Below are positions 32,974 through 42,272 of a DNA stretch of 64,000 bases, one piece after another; position 1 is the first letter of the stretch; the number at the start of each line of letters is the position of its first letter. The position numbers and the translations under genes are program-made. The notes under the pieces were generated by a model. It saw only the letters and a list, made by a program, of their open reading frames with translations, was not told the DNA's origin and did no database searches. This stretch comes from Amorphus sp040750475 (GTDB lineage: Bacteria > Pseudomonadota > Alphaproteobacteria > Rhizobiales > Amorphaceae): NCBI RefSeq assembly GCF_040750475.1, contig NZ_JABJVY010000001.1, positions 248,001 to 312,000 of the forward strand, in the 5' to 3' direction.

Positions 32974-33954
32974 CTAACCCGCCGCGCGATCCAGAAGGTC
33001 GGCATAGCGGGCGCCATCGGCGGTACCGCCGGAGAGGAACCCGCGCGCCTGAATCGTTTCCAACACGTCGGCAAGGGAGTCCTCGATGGTCTTGTTGGAG
33101 GTGTCGACCACCGCCTCGGCGCGGGCATAAAGCGCCTCGCGACTGGTCAGGATGCTCTTGAGCTCGTCCATCGCCGCCGGGTTGCCGGCCATCGGTCGCT
33201 CGTCGCCCTGGGCGCGCACCCGCGTCATGTGCTCTTCCGGCCGCGCCTTCAGCCAGATCGTGTGGAAATGGCGCAACAGGTAGGTGAAGGTCTCCGGCTC
33301 CGAGACGATGCCGCCGGCGACCGCCAGCACGATCGCGTCATGAGTCGCCGCGACCCGCTCCACCGATTGGCGCTCCAGGCGCCGGTAGCCCTCCTGCCCG
33401 TAAAGCGCGATGACCTCGTTTACCGGCATCCCGCTCGCCTGCTCGATCTCCTCGTTGAGTTCGAGAAAGGGATGGCCGACGGTGGCCGCCGTCAGGCGCC
33501 CGATGGTCGACTTGCCGGCGCCGCGCAGCCCGATCAGGGCCACCCGAGAGGCACGCCGGAGATCGGGATGCTCGGGATCGAGAATTTCCAGCACCTTGCG
33601 GCGTTGCTCCCGGGTCGCCGCGCGATAAAGTGCCGTTACCGCCGGAATCTCGGAAACGAACGGGTCGTCCTCGCCCACCAGCCATTCGATGCGGAAATCC
33701 AGCGCCTCGGCGATCCGGCGCAGCAACGCGATGGAAATGTTGCCGGTGCCGCTTTCAAGCTGCGCAAGATACCGCTGCGATACCCCGGAGGCTTCCGACA
33801 GCGCCTTGCGCGACAATCCGCGCCGGGCTCGGCCGTTGCGGACTCGCTCGCCGACCACTTCCAGGAACGCCGCACTCTCGTCGAGCGCATCCGCGTCGGC
33901 GCTGGAGACCTGACCGCTGAAAGTGACGATTTCGCTGACGGTGCCTGAGCTCAT
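32974..33954 (-). CDS. boxR: BoxR, benzoyl-CoA-responsive repressor of the box genes
   Basis: 326-residue two-domain regulator. An XRE-type helix-turn-helix at about 35-95 (SRKALSEASGVSQRYLAQLESGTGNIS) is fused to a shikimate-kinase-like domain with a Walker A loop IGLRGAGKST at about 141-150. This architecture is specific to BoxR/BzdR, which bind benzoyl-CoA in the kinase-like domain and release TGCA-containing operators. A TGCA-N6-TTCA palindrome lies 12-28 bases before its ATG, implying autoregulation. It is downstream of the thioesterase and boxABC genes on the same strand but has its own promoter region. Confidence 0.93.
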   Translation of the reverse strand: MSSGTVSEIVTFSGQVSSADADALDESAAFLEVVGERVRNGRARRGLSRKALSEASGVSQRYLAQLESGTGNISIALLRRIAEALDFRIEWLVGEDDPFVSEIPAVTALYRAATREQRRKVLEILDPEHPDLRRASRVALIGLRGAGKSTIGRLTAATVGHPFLELNEEIEQASGMPVNEVIALYGQEGYRRLERQSVERVAATHDAIVLAVAGGIVSEPETFTYLLRHFHTIWLKARPEEHMTRVRAQGDERPMAGNPAAMDELKSILTSREALYARAEAVVDTSNKTIEDSLADVLETIQARGFLSGGTADGARYADLLDRAAG

Positions 33955-33965
33955 GGTGGGCCCAA

Positions 33966-33984
33966 TTATGCATTATAATTCATA
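33966..33984. promoter_or_regulatory. Candidate BoxR operator upstream of boxR
   Basis: TGCA-TTATAA-TTCA within an imperfect inverted repeat, TATGCAT-TATA-ATTCATA. One half-site departs from TGCA by one base. The minus-strand TATAAT inside it could be the boxR -10 box. Confidence 0.5.
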
Positions 33985-34066
33985 GGCCCTCAAGCGGGGC
34001 GCGGCACCGATCCGAAGATCTTCGCAGGTGCAGCACGCGACCGCAAGAGGCTCAGCCGGGTTGTCC

Positions 34067-34567
34067 TCAGCCCATCCAGGCTTCGATCAAGGCCCGGATT
34101 TCCGGCACGATCGGGCGCTTCTCGAACGGCCCCGTCTCGATGAACACGCAGACGAATTCGCCGGCAAAGCAGCGCACGCCGGCCTGGCGTCCAACCACTT
34201 CGAACCGGATCGAACTGTCGCCCACCGTCAGCGGCCGGACGGCGCATTCCAGCACCGAGCGGGGCGTGACGGGCGAGAGAAAATCGATCGACATATGAAC
34301 GAACGGGGTCGAGTAGCCCTTGTCCATCGATAGCCGATACCAGTCGAAGCCGACCACTGCCTCCCACCAAGCATCAATCGCCTCCAGCGCGAAATTCGGA
34401 ATCCGACCGGTGTAGGCGATCGTGGCAAGGTCGCAGTCTGCCCAGCGCACCTTGATCGGGTGCACGAAGGTCGATAGCCCTCCCGGTTTCCAGGCGGCAT
34501 CCGTCTCCGACCCCGGCCCTTTCCCATCGCTCTCGCCGGAGCGCGCCTCGTCGTCAGTAGGTTTCAA
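34067..34567 (-). CDS. Hotdog-fold acyl-CoA thioesterase (4-hydroxybenzoyl-CoA thioesterase family)
   Basis: Small thioesterase of the box cluster. Family core: VHPIKVRWADCDLATIAYTGRIPNFALEAIDAWWE, where the Asp of ADCD and the following segment mark the active site, then STPFVHMSIDFLSPV. It may recycle CoA trapped as benzoyl-CoA or a dead-end ester. The start is uncertain. The TTG at the complement of 34565-34567 follows GAGGAAGG and overlaps the boxA end by 14 bases; an upstream ATG would overlap boxA by over 90 bases, and a GTG at VHPIKV is also possible. The next gene downstream on the same strand is boxR. Confidence 0.78.
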   Translation of the reverse strand: MKPTDDEARSGESDGKGPGSETDAAWKPGGLSTFVHPIKVRWADCDLATIAYTGRIPNFALEAIDAWWEAVVGFDWYRLSMDKGYSTPFVHMSIDFLSPVTPRSVLECAVRPLTVGDSSIRFEVVGRQAGVRCFAGEFVCVFIETGPFEKRPIVPEIRALIEAWMG

Positions 34568-35777
34568 CGTGGTAGCGACCTTCCTCGCGCATCTGCCGAC
34601 GCAAGGCGGACCAATCGAATGCCCCCTCCGCGGCAATTTCCGCAAGGGCCGCGTCCACGCCCTCTTCCATGCCCTTGAGGCCGCAGACGTAGATGTGGGT
34701 CCGCTCCGACTTCAAAAGTTTGAGCACGCGCTCGCGCTCGGTCCGCATGCGGTCCTGAACATATTCCTTCGCCCCGTCGTCCGCGCGGGAGAAGCAAAGC
34801 TCCTTCTCCAGGATGCGGTCCGGCACCTTCTTCAGCGGCCCGAAATAGGGCAGCGCATCGGCCGTCCGCGCACCGAAGAACAGGATCATCCGGCCATCGG
34901 TCTCCGGCGAGGTGCGCTGGCGGCGCATCGTGAAGGCCCGGAACGGCGCCGAGCCGGTGCCGGTGCAGATCATGATCAGGTTCGCCTGGGGATCGTTCGG
35001 CATCAGGAAAGTCGCACCGAACGGACCGGTCACCTGAACCTTGTCACCCTTCTTCAGGTCGCAGACATAGTTGGAGCAGATGCCGTGGGGCTCGCGCTTC
35101 ACCGTGAGCGACAGATTGTTGGTCTGCGGTCGTTCGCCGTCGCGCGGGCTGGAGATGGAATAAAGCCGCGGCAGATGCGGTTTCCCCGCCGCCTTTTCTC
35201 CCGGCGGAATAATGCCGATCGACTGGCCTTCCAGCACCGGGAACGACACATCGGCGAAGTCCAAAATGATGTGCCGGACGTCGCTGTCGGCGTTCTCGGC
35301 CGTGAGCCGGTAGTTGCCCTGGACCGTTGCGGTTGCCGGATGGCCGATCGTGAACAGGTTCACGCTCGGCTTGGAGGCCGACACGGGCGGCTTGGATTTG
35401 CCGCCGGCACCGGCATGGGCGTCGTTCAGGAGACGCTCCATCTCCTCGTCGAGCGCCTCGACCGCGCTCGATCCGGCATCTTCGCCGGCGAGCTCCACCT
35501 GCTCCGGCAGTTCGTCCCACTCGAACTGATCGTCAAGCGAATAGGGCTCCAGCACCACCCGCCAGTTGTCGATCGCGCCGGTCGGGCACGGCGGAATGCA
35601 GGCCATGCAGTAGTCGCAGATGGACGCGTCGACCACGACGTTGTTGTCGTCATGGGTGATCGCATCGATCGGGCACGATTCTTCGCAGGTGTAGCAGCGA
35701 ATGCACGTTTCCGGATCGATCACGTGCTGCTTGATGGGCTTCTGGAACGAAGCGGCATCGGCAAGGGGCTTGTTCAT
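34554..35777 (-). CDS. boxA: Benzoyl-CoA 2,3-epoxidase reductase component BoxA
   Basis: 407-residue NADPH-dependent reductase that feeds electrons to BoxB. Two [4Fe-4S] ferredoxin motifs open the protein (CIRCYTCEESCP near 32 and CDYCMACIPPCP near 65). A variable linker follows, then a ferredoxin-NADP reductase module with RLYSISSPRDGE (FAD) near 205, MICTGTGSAPFRAF (NADP) near 268 and a terminal EGRYHVETY. The start MNKPLAD is chosen because GGAGACC precedes it. It lies 85 bases after boxB and overlaps the thioesterase gene. Confidence 0.95.
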   Translation of the reverse strand: MNKPLADAASFQKPIKQHVIDPETCIRCYTCEESCPIDAITHDDNNVVVDASICDYCMACIPPCPTGAIDNWRVVLEPYSLDDQFEWDELPEQVELAGEDAGSSAVEALDEEMERLLNDAHAGAGGKSKPPVSASKPSVNLFTIGHPATATVQGNYRLTAENADSDVRHIILDFADVSFPVLEGQSIGIIPPGEKAAGKPHLPRLYSISSPRDGERPQTNNLSLTVKREPHGICSNYVCDLKKGDKVQVTGPFGATFLMPNDPQANLIMICTGTGSAPFRAFTMRRQRTSPETDGRMILFFGARTADALPYFGPLKKVPDRILEKELCFSRADDGAKEYVQDRMRTERERVLKLLKSERTHIYVCGLKGMEEGVDAALAEIAAEGAFDWSALRRQMREEGRYHVETY

Positions 35778-35862
35778 GGTCTCCGGCCTGTTCTGACGAG
35801 AAGCGGCGGGCGGCATCCGGACCCGAAAGCCCGGCAGCCACCCGCCCAGGGGGAGGAGCGGA

Positions 35863-37314
<1,452 letters not shown>

Positions 37315-37370
37315 GTTTCACTCCCTGCGATCGGTCGGGGCCGGACGAAGCCGGCCCGGAATTTGGGTCT

Positions 37371-37409
37371 CGAACCGCTGCGCATTTCGGTGAATCGCAC
37401 AGCGGTTCG
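37371..37409. repeat. Inverted repeat in the boxC-boxB gap
   Basis: CGAACCGCTG at 37371-37380 and CAGCGGTTCG at 37400-37409, a perfect 10-bp inverted repeat with a 19-base loop (CGCATTTCGGTGAATCGCA). Part of a repeat cluster that fills the gap between boxC and boxB. Confidence 0.65.
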
Positions 37410-37425
37410 AATTTCTTGATTCGAT

Positions 37426-37523
37426 GCAAATCCGGACGGGAAACCGGTCCCACTTTTCGTGGATTTGCTCTTCCACTCCGCAAATCCGAACGGAAAACCG
37501 GTTCCCACTTTTCGTGGATTTGC
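37426..37523. repeat. Dispersed palindromic repeat, copies 4 and 5 in tandem
   Basis: Copy 4 (37426-37468) and copy 5 (37480-37523) are near-identical. Each begins GCAAATCC, holds AAACCGGT(T)CCCACTTTTCG, and ends GGATTTGC, so each can fold into a hairpin with 8-bp arms. They are separated by 11 bases. Confidence 0.75.
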
Positions 37524-37526
37524 TCT

Positions 37527-39188
37527 CTAGACTCGGCGTAGGTCGTAGGCCCCGCGTTGACCGCTGCCGTAGCGGCGCAGTGCGCCGTCGTCGCCGACCG
37601 CGTTCGGGCGTTGGAAGATCCAGTTCTGCCAGGCAGTCAGCCGTCCGAAGATGCGGGTTTCCATGGTTTCCGGACCGGGGAAACGGAGGTTCGCTTCCAT
37701 GCCGGTAAGCGCGTCCGGCGAGAAGCTCGCGCGCTCTTCCAGGAAGATGCGGACCTCGTCCTCCCAGTCGATGTCGTCGAAGGCGAAGGTCACCAGCCCG
37801 AGCTCGTTGGCGTCGAACGCTTCCAGCGCCTCGCCCTCGCGCTCGGCCGCCGCATCGACCTTTTCCGGCTCGCCCAGGAAGCGGGTCTGCAGCCGGGTCA
37901 GATCGTTCGCCATCGGGAACGGACCGAAGTTGGACTGAGTGAGCGTGACGGCCGCCACATGGCGGTTGTCGCCCTCGAAGTCGCCCTCGGCCATGTAGGA
38001 GCGGTCGACGGCGAACAGGATCTCGGCCAGCACACCTGAGAAGCACGACCCCGGTTCCACCAGGGCGACCAGCGAGCGCGAGGTGACGTCGATGCGCTTC
38101 AGGACCCGCTTCCAGTAGGTCAGGATCTCGTTGGCGAGCCAGTCGGAGCGGTTGTCGAACAGGAAGCGCTCGTGCGCGACCACCCGCTCCGGATCGCCCT
38201 GAGTCCGGAACACCAGAACGCCGGTTTCCAGCTCGTTGAGGCGCAGATGCAAGATGGCATCGTCGAGCTCGCGCGCGGCGCGCAGCATCCAGGTTTCCGC
38301 CCCCTCTGCATGGAGCGCCGCGACATCGGCCGGCGCCGGATCGGTCGGCCCGTTGATGGTAATGTGGGCGACCCGCTTCTCCCGGTCGATCTCGACCTCA
38401 ACGGTGGAGTAGGTCACGCTGCCGTCGTCACCGAAGGTCCGCTTCAGCGGCGTCAGCTCGATGCCCTTCACGTCCGACGGCCGGGGCGACTTTTCGGCAT
38501 ATTCCTTGGCGCGGGTCGCGACCGTCTCCTCGAACTTGGAGTTCGGCACCGCGTCGTCGACGAGACGCCAGTCGAGCGCCTTCTTGCCGCGCACGCCCTC
38601 TTCCATGGCGCAGAACACGTCCGCCAAATCGCGGCGCACCTTACGCTTGTCGGTCACGCGGGTGAGGCCGCCGGTGCCCGGCAGCACGGCCAACAGCGGC
38701 ACTTCGGGCAACGCCACGTTGGAGTTGCCGTCGTCGGCCAGGATGATGTGGTCGCAGGCCAGCGCCAGCTCGTAACCGCCGCCGGCGCAGGCGCCCTTGA
38801 TGGCGCAGATATAATACTGCCCGGAATCCGCGCCCGCCGCCTCGTAGGTGTTGCGGGTCTCGTTGGTGAACTTACAGAAATTCACCTTATGGGCATGGGC
38901 CGCCCCGGCGAGCATGCGGATGTTGGCTCCGGCGCAGAACACACGGTCCTTGCCGGACTGCAACACCACGACCTTGACCTCCGGATGCTCGAACCGCAGC
39001 CGCTGCACCGCATCGGCAAGCTCGATATCCACGCCGAGATCGTAGGAGTTCAGCTTCAGCTCGTAGCCGTCGAACAAGCCGGCCGACGGGTCGACGTCCA
39101 TCGTAAGCGTCGCCACGTCGCCATCATAAGAGATGCGCCAATGGCGATACTTCGACGGGTCGGTCTGGAAATCGATGCGCTTCGTCAC
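37527..39188 (-). CDS. boxC: Benzoyl-CoA-dihydrodiol lyase / epoxide ring-opening enzyme BoxC
   Basis: 553 residues, the normal BoxC length. It hydrolyses 2,3-epoxybenzoyl-CoA and opens the ring to 3,4-dehydroadipyl-CoA semialdehyde and formate. Two crotonase-like domains are visible: the first with VVVLQSGKDRVFCAGANIRML near 85 and GACAGGGYELALACDHI near 133, the second after residue 290 with ELETGVLVFRTQGDP. The GTG start at the complement of 39186-39188 follows GGGAGG; the longer ATG frame upstream lacks a ribosome site. Preceded by a perfect BoxR-type palindrome at 39338. Confidence 0.95.
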   Translation of the reverse strand: MTKRIDFQTDPSKYRHWRISYDGDVATLTMDVDPSAGLFDGYELKLNSYDLGVDIELADAVQRLRFEHPEVKVVVLQSGKDRVFCAGANIRMLAGAAHAHKVNFCKFTNETRNTYEAAGADSGQYYICAIKGACAGGGYELALACDHIILADDGNSNVALPEVPLLAVLPGTGGLTRVTDKRKVRRDLADVFCAMEEGVRGKKALDWRLVDDAVPNSKFEETVATRAKEYAEKSPRPSDVKGIELTPLKRTFGDDGSVTYSTVEVEIDREKRVAHITINGPTDPAPADVAALHAEGAETWMLRAARELDDAILHLRLNELETGVLVFRTQGDPERVVAHERFLFDNRSDWLANEILTYWKRVLKRIDVTSRSLVALVEPGSCFSGVLAEILFAVDRSYMAEGDFEGDNRHVAAVTLTQSNFGPFPMANDLTRLQTRFLGEPEKVDAAAEREGEALEAFDANELGLVTFAFDDIDWEDEVRIFLEERASFSPDALTGMEANLRFPGPETMETRIFGRLTAWQNWIFQRPNAVGDDGALRRYGSGQRGAYDLRRV

Positions 39189-39328
39189 GCAGGCCTCCCT
39201 AGGGATGAGTTTGAGAAATATATTGCACGAATTGAACGCGTGCAATTCTAAACTGACGGAATCGATGCGAAATATGCGGTCAATTCCGGCAAAATTCCGC
39301 TTCTATCTGCGGCCAAATCACCGCTCCG

Positions 39329-39901
39329 TCAAGCGAGATATGCATTATGATGCATATTCTTCTGATGAGGAGTGTCCTGCAGTCGCAGCACTGGCCTTTG
39401 GGCAAGCGCGGCCTCGGGGCCCAACGACAGCTCACCGGCAAAGCGCGTGATCGCCGTTCGGAGCGCGACCATGTCGAGCCCCATCACCTCGCGCGCCTGC
39501 CCGCCGGATGTGGCATCGGCCAGGCACTCGCCCGCGAGCGCGACCAACCGGGCAGCCGCTTTGGGCCGCTCCATGCGAAGCTTGAGGCAAGCATTGGCAA
39601 GCTGGATCACGCCCTGAGCCAAGGCCCGCTCGGCACTGTTTGGCCGCGCGCCCATCCAGACCGGCTCCCACACTTCGTGGGCTTCCCAGAAATAGCCAGC
39701 CCGGTAGAGCCGAAAGCCGGCAAGCCATGCCTCGTTGTCCCGCCAGCACGCCGGGTCGGTGACGTCGGGCGCGGCCTCGGCGATGTCGAACACATCGCCG
39801 CTTTCGGGGCGGGTCGTCCGCCCCGGTACATAGGCTTCTTCCGGCAGCGGCCAGGACCAAACGTCCGCAAGCGCGGAGGCTGGGGCCGCCGCCCGGGTCA
39901 C
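39329..39901 (-). CDS. DUF309 family protein
   Basis: 190-residue protein from a GTG at the complement of 39899-39901, which overlaps the boxD stop (GTGA). The DUF309 helical core is clear: AGYFWEAHEVWEPVWMG near 82, with the family EAHE..WE pattern, and ALAQGVIQLANACLKL near 105. The biochemical role of DUF309 is not known. It is the last gene of the bclA-hydrolase-boxD run, and its 3-prime end contains the boxC operator. A longer frame upstream would lie inside boxD and is rejected. Confidence 0.75.
   Translation of the reverse strand: MTRAAAPASALADVWSWPLPEEAYVPGRTTRPESGDVFDIAEAAPDVTDPACWRDNEAWLAGFRLYRAGYFWEAHEVWEPVWMGARPNSAERALAQGVIQLANACLKLRMERPKAAARLVALAGECLADATSGGQAREVMGLDMVALRTAITRFAGELSLGPEAALAQRPVLRLQDTPHQKNMHHNAYLA
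39338..39357. promoter_or_regulatory. BoxR operator upstream of boxC
   Basis: ATATGCATTATGATGCATAT, a perfect 8-4-8 palindrome containing TGCA-TTATGA-TGCA, 150 bases before the boxC start. It lies within the last codons of the upstream DUF309 gene. Confidence 0.75.
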
Positions 39902-41460
39902 AGCGTCGCCTCGACCGCGTCGGCGGCAAGCTCGCCCAGGAATCCGGGGCCGCCCTGCACCGCCGTGCGCTGCATGTGCAGCCTGAGGCCGCGCGCGCCG
40001 CCGAGCTCCTCGCCACCGCCAGCGCGCCCGGGTCCGCCGTGCACGCACTGCGGCATCACGATCGAATGGCCGGTGTGATCACGGCCGACCTCGCCGTCCA
40101 CGCTCATGACGCGGCCATGATAAGGTGCCACGCCCAAGACCGCCGTGCGCTTTACCGCGGCATCGTCGGAGAACAGGCTGAGGGCGAGCGAGCCGCTGCC
40201 GCGGGCCGCCAGCGCCACCGCATCGGAGACGCTCTCATAGGGCATCACGGTCGCGCACGGACCGAACACCTCGATCTCGTGCACGGCGCGTGCCGCCGCT
40301 GGGTCGGCACAATAAAGCAGCGTCGGTGCGACGAAGGCGCCCGTTTCAGGGTCCGCGCCGACAACCGCGTTCGGGATGCCGCCGCCGGCAACCACGGCGG
40401 CCTCCCGGCTCAGCGCCTCGATACCGTCGAGCGCCGCCTGGCGCTGGCCGAGATCGACCAGGGGACCGACCCGAACCGACTGGTCCGCTGGATTGCCGAC
40501 CGTGAGCGCCGCGACCTTGGCGGCCACGGCATCGCGAAACGCCTCCGCGTGTGCCGCCGGCACCAGCACCCGGCGGATGTTGGTGCAAAGTTGACCCGCC
40601 TTGACGGAGAGCGCCCCGACCACCTCGCGCACGGCGAGCGCGAAGATCTCGCTGTCGGGGCCCGCATCCGGTCCCAGGATCGTGGCATTGATGCTGTCGG
40701 CCTCAATGGTGATGCGCGGCTGCGCCTCCGCCGCGTCGGCGCGCAGCGTCGCTCCGGTTGCAGCCGAGCCGGTGAAGGCGAGCGAATCGAACGGCGTCAG
40801 CGCGGAAACGAGGCTCTGTCCTCCGCCGCAGACGATCTGCAGCGCCCCGTCCGGAACGACGCCGGCCGCGATCACGTCGGCCACCATCTGATAGGACAGC
40901 CACGCGGTTGCGGACGCCGGTTTCGCGACCGACGGCACGCCCGCCAGGAGCGCGGTGGCCACCTTCTCCCACATCCCCCAGGAGGGGAAGTTGAAGGCAT
41001 TGATCTGCAGCGCAGCGCCGGGCCGGCTGGTCCAGATGTGGCGCGCGGCGAAGGTGCCGGCGCGCGAAAGCTGCTCGGTGCCCGGCTCAACGATCGTCTT
41101 CGCCTCGCCCAGCGACTGGCCGAGGCGTGCATAAACCTTGAGGGTGGCAATGCCGCCGTCGATGTCGACCGCGGCGTCGCGGACCGTGTTGCCGGAATTT
41201 TTGCGCGCGATCTCGCCATAGGCGTCGCGGTTGGCGGTCAGCGTGTCGGCGATCACCTTCAGGATCGCGCCGCGCTCGGCAAAGGAAAGCCCGGCAAGCG
41301 CCGGCCCGCCGACACTGCGGGCATGGTCCAGCACCGCCGCCCCGTCGATCCCGGTCGCATCGATCCGGCCGAGCTCTTCGCCGGTGGTGGGGTCGACGAA
41401 CGGCCGACCTTCGCCCTCACCGGCAACCCAACGACCGACGACGTAGCTTTCCAGTTTCAT
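39898..41460 (-). CDS. boxD: 3,4-dehydroadipyl-CoA semialdehyde dehydrogenase BoxD
   Basis: 520-residue aldehyde dehydrogenase that oxidises the BoxC product to 3,4-dehydroadipyl-CoA. It begins MKLESYVVGRWVAGEGEGRPFVDPTTGEEL and has INAFNFPSWGMWEK near 155, AFTGSAATGATLR near 230, and the catalytic Cys in VKAGQLCTNIRRV near 293. The carboxyl end (DGEVGRDHTGHSIVMPQCVHGGPGRAGGGEELGG) matches the PaaZ/BoxD branch. Four-base ATGA overlap with the hydrolase upstream. Confidence 0.93.
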   Translation of the reverse strand: MKLESYVVGRWVAGEGEGRPFVDPTTGEELGRIDATGIDGAAVLDHARSVGGPALAGLSFAERGAILKVIADTLTANRDAYGEIARKNSGNTVRDAAVDIDGGIATLKVYARLGQSLGEAKTIVEPGTEQLSRAGTFAARHIWTSRPGAALQINAFNFPSWGMWEKVATALLAGVPSVAKPASATAWLSYQMVADVIAAGVVPDGALQIVCGGGQSLVSALTPFDSLAFTGSAATGATLRADAAEAQPRITIEADSINATILGPDAGPDSEIFALAVREVVGALSVKAGQLCTNIRRVLVPAAHAEAFRDAVAAKVAALTVGNPADQSVRVGPLVDLGQRQAALDGIEALSREAAVVAGGGIPNAVVGADPETGAFVAPTLLYCADPAAARAVHEIEVFGPCATVMPYESVSDAVALAARGSGSLALSLFSDDAAVKRTAVLGVAPYHGRVMSVDGEVGRDHTGHSIVMPQCVHGGPGRAGGGEELGGARGLRLHMQRTAVQGGPGFLGELAADAVEATL

Positions 41461-42272
41461 GCAACCTCCACGGACGCCGCCTCGATCCGGTCCAGCCGGG
41501 CGATGAAGTCGGCGATTTCGGCAAGGGTCTTGTCCGGCTGCTCCAGATGCGGCGCGTGACCGCAATCGTCCAAGATCAGCCGGTCGAACGGGGAATAGAG
41601 CGCATCCAGCGCATCGATCTGGGCCAGCGTGCCGTACTGATCGTCGGCGCCCTGGATCGCCAGAACCGGCACGCGGATGTAGTCGATGGCGTAGGCGATG
41701 TTCCAGCGCTCGAAGCCGGGATTGAGCCAGGCGTCGTTCCAGCCCCGGAACGCGCTCTCCACGTCGGCGTGATATTTGGCAAGACGGGACTTCAGGTCGC
41801 CGGTGTCATAGGCCTTCTTCGCCTCCGCGATTGAGGCGAGGCCACCCGGCTCGGTGAAGAAATGCGGCGCCAACAGGATCAGGCCGCGCACCCGATGATC
41901 CTGGATGTTGCCGAGATAGAGCGCCGCGATCGACGCCCCGTCAGAATGGCCGAGCAGCACGCCGGAGCGAAAGCCGATCTCGTCGAGCAGCTTCGGCAGA
42001 ACGTCGACCGCCTCGCGTGTCATATAGTCCAAGGGACGCGGCAGCGGCACCGGATCCGACTGGCCGTAGCCCTGGCGCGAATAGACGAAGACGCCGTGGC
42101 CCGTCGCCTCGGCCACCTTGGCCGGAAAGTCGCGGAACAGCGCCACGCAGCCAAGGCCTTCGTGCAGCATCACGATGGTCGGCTTGTCCTCCGGCGACGG
42201 CCCGAAGCAACGTCCTTCCAGACCCACCCCGTCGATCTCGAGGCGAACCGGGCTTTCCGTGTCCCAGATCAT
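41457..42272 (-). CDS. Alpha/beta hydrolase of the box cluster
   Basis: 271-residue alpha/beta hydrolase. The nucleophile elbow GHSDGAS (Ser near residue 111) and a late DDCGHAPHLEQPDKTLAEIADFI with the catalytic His are visible; an oxyanion-loop HEGLG lies near 38. Similar genes sit between the benzoate-CoA ligase and boxD in many box clusters, where a role on an acyl-CoA or lactone intermediate is suspected. Overlaps both neighbours by four bases. Confidence 0.88.
   Translation of the reverse strand: MIWDTESPVRLEIDGVGLEGRCFGPSPEDKPTIVMLHEGLGCVALFRDFPAKVAEATGHGVFVYSRQGYGQSDPVPLPRPLDYMTREAVDVLPKLLDEIGFRSGVLLGHSDGASIAALYLGNIQDHRVRGLILLAPHFFTEPGGLASIAEAKKAYDTGDLKSRLAKYHADVESAFRGWNDAWLNPGFERWNIAYAIDYIRVPVLAIQGADDQYGTLAQIDALDALYSPFDRLILDDCGHAPHLEQPDKTLAEIADFIARLDRIEAASVEVA

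Noticed and set aside
34067..34645. Thioesterase starting at the first ATG
   Set aside because: That start would lie 92 bases inside boxA; a TTG with a GAGGAAGG site just before the boxA stop is more economical.
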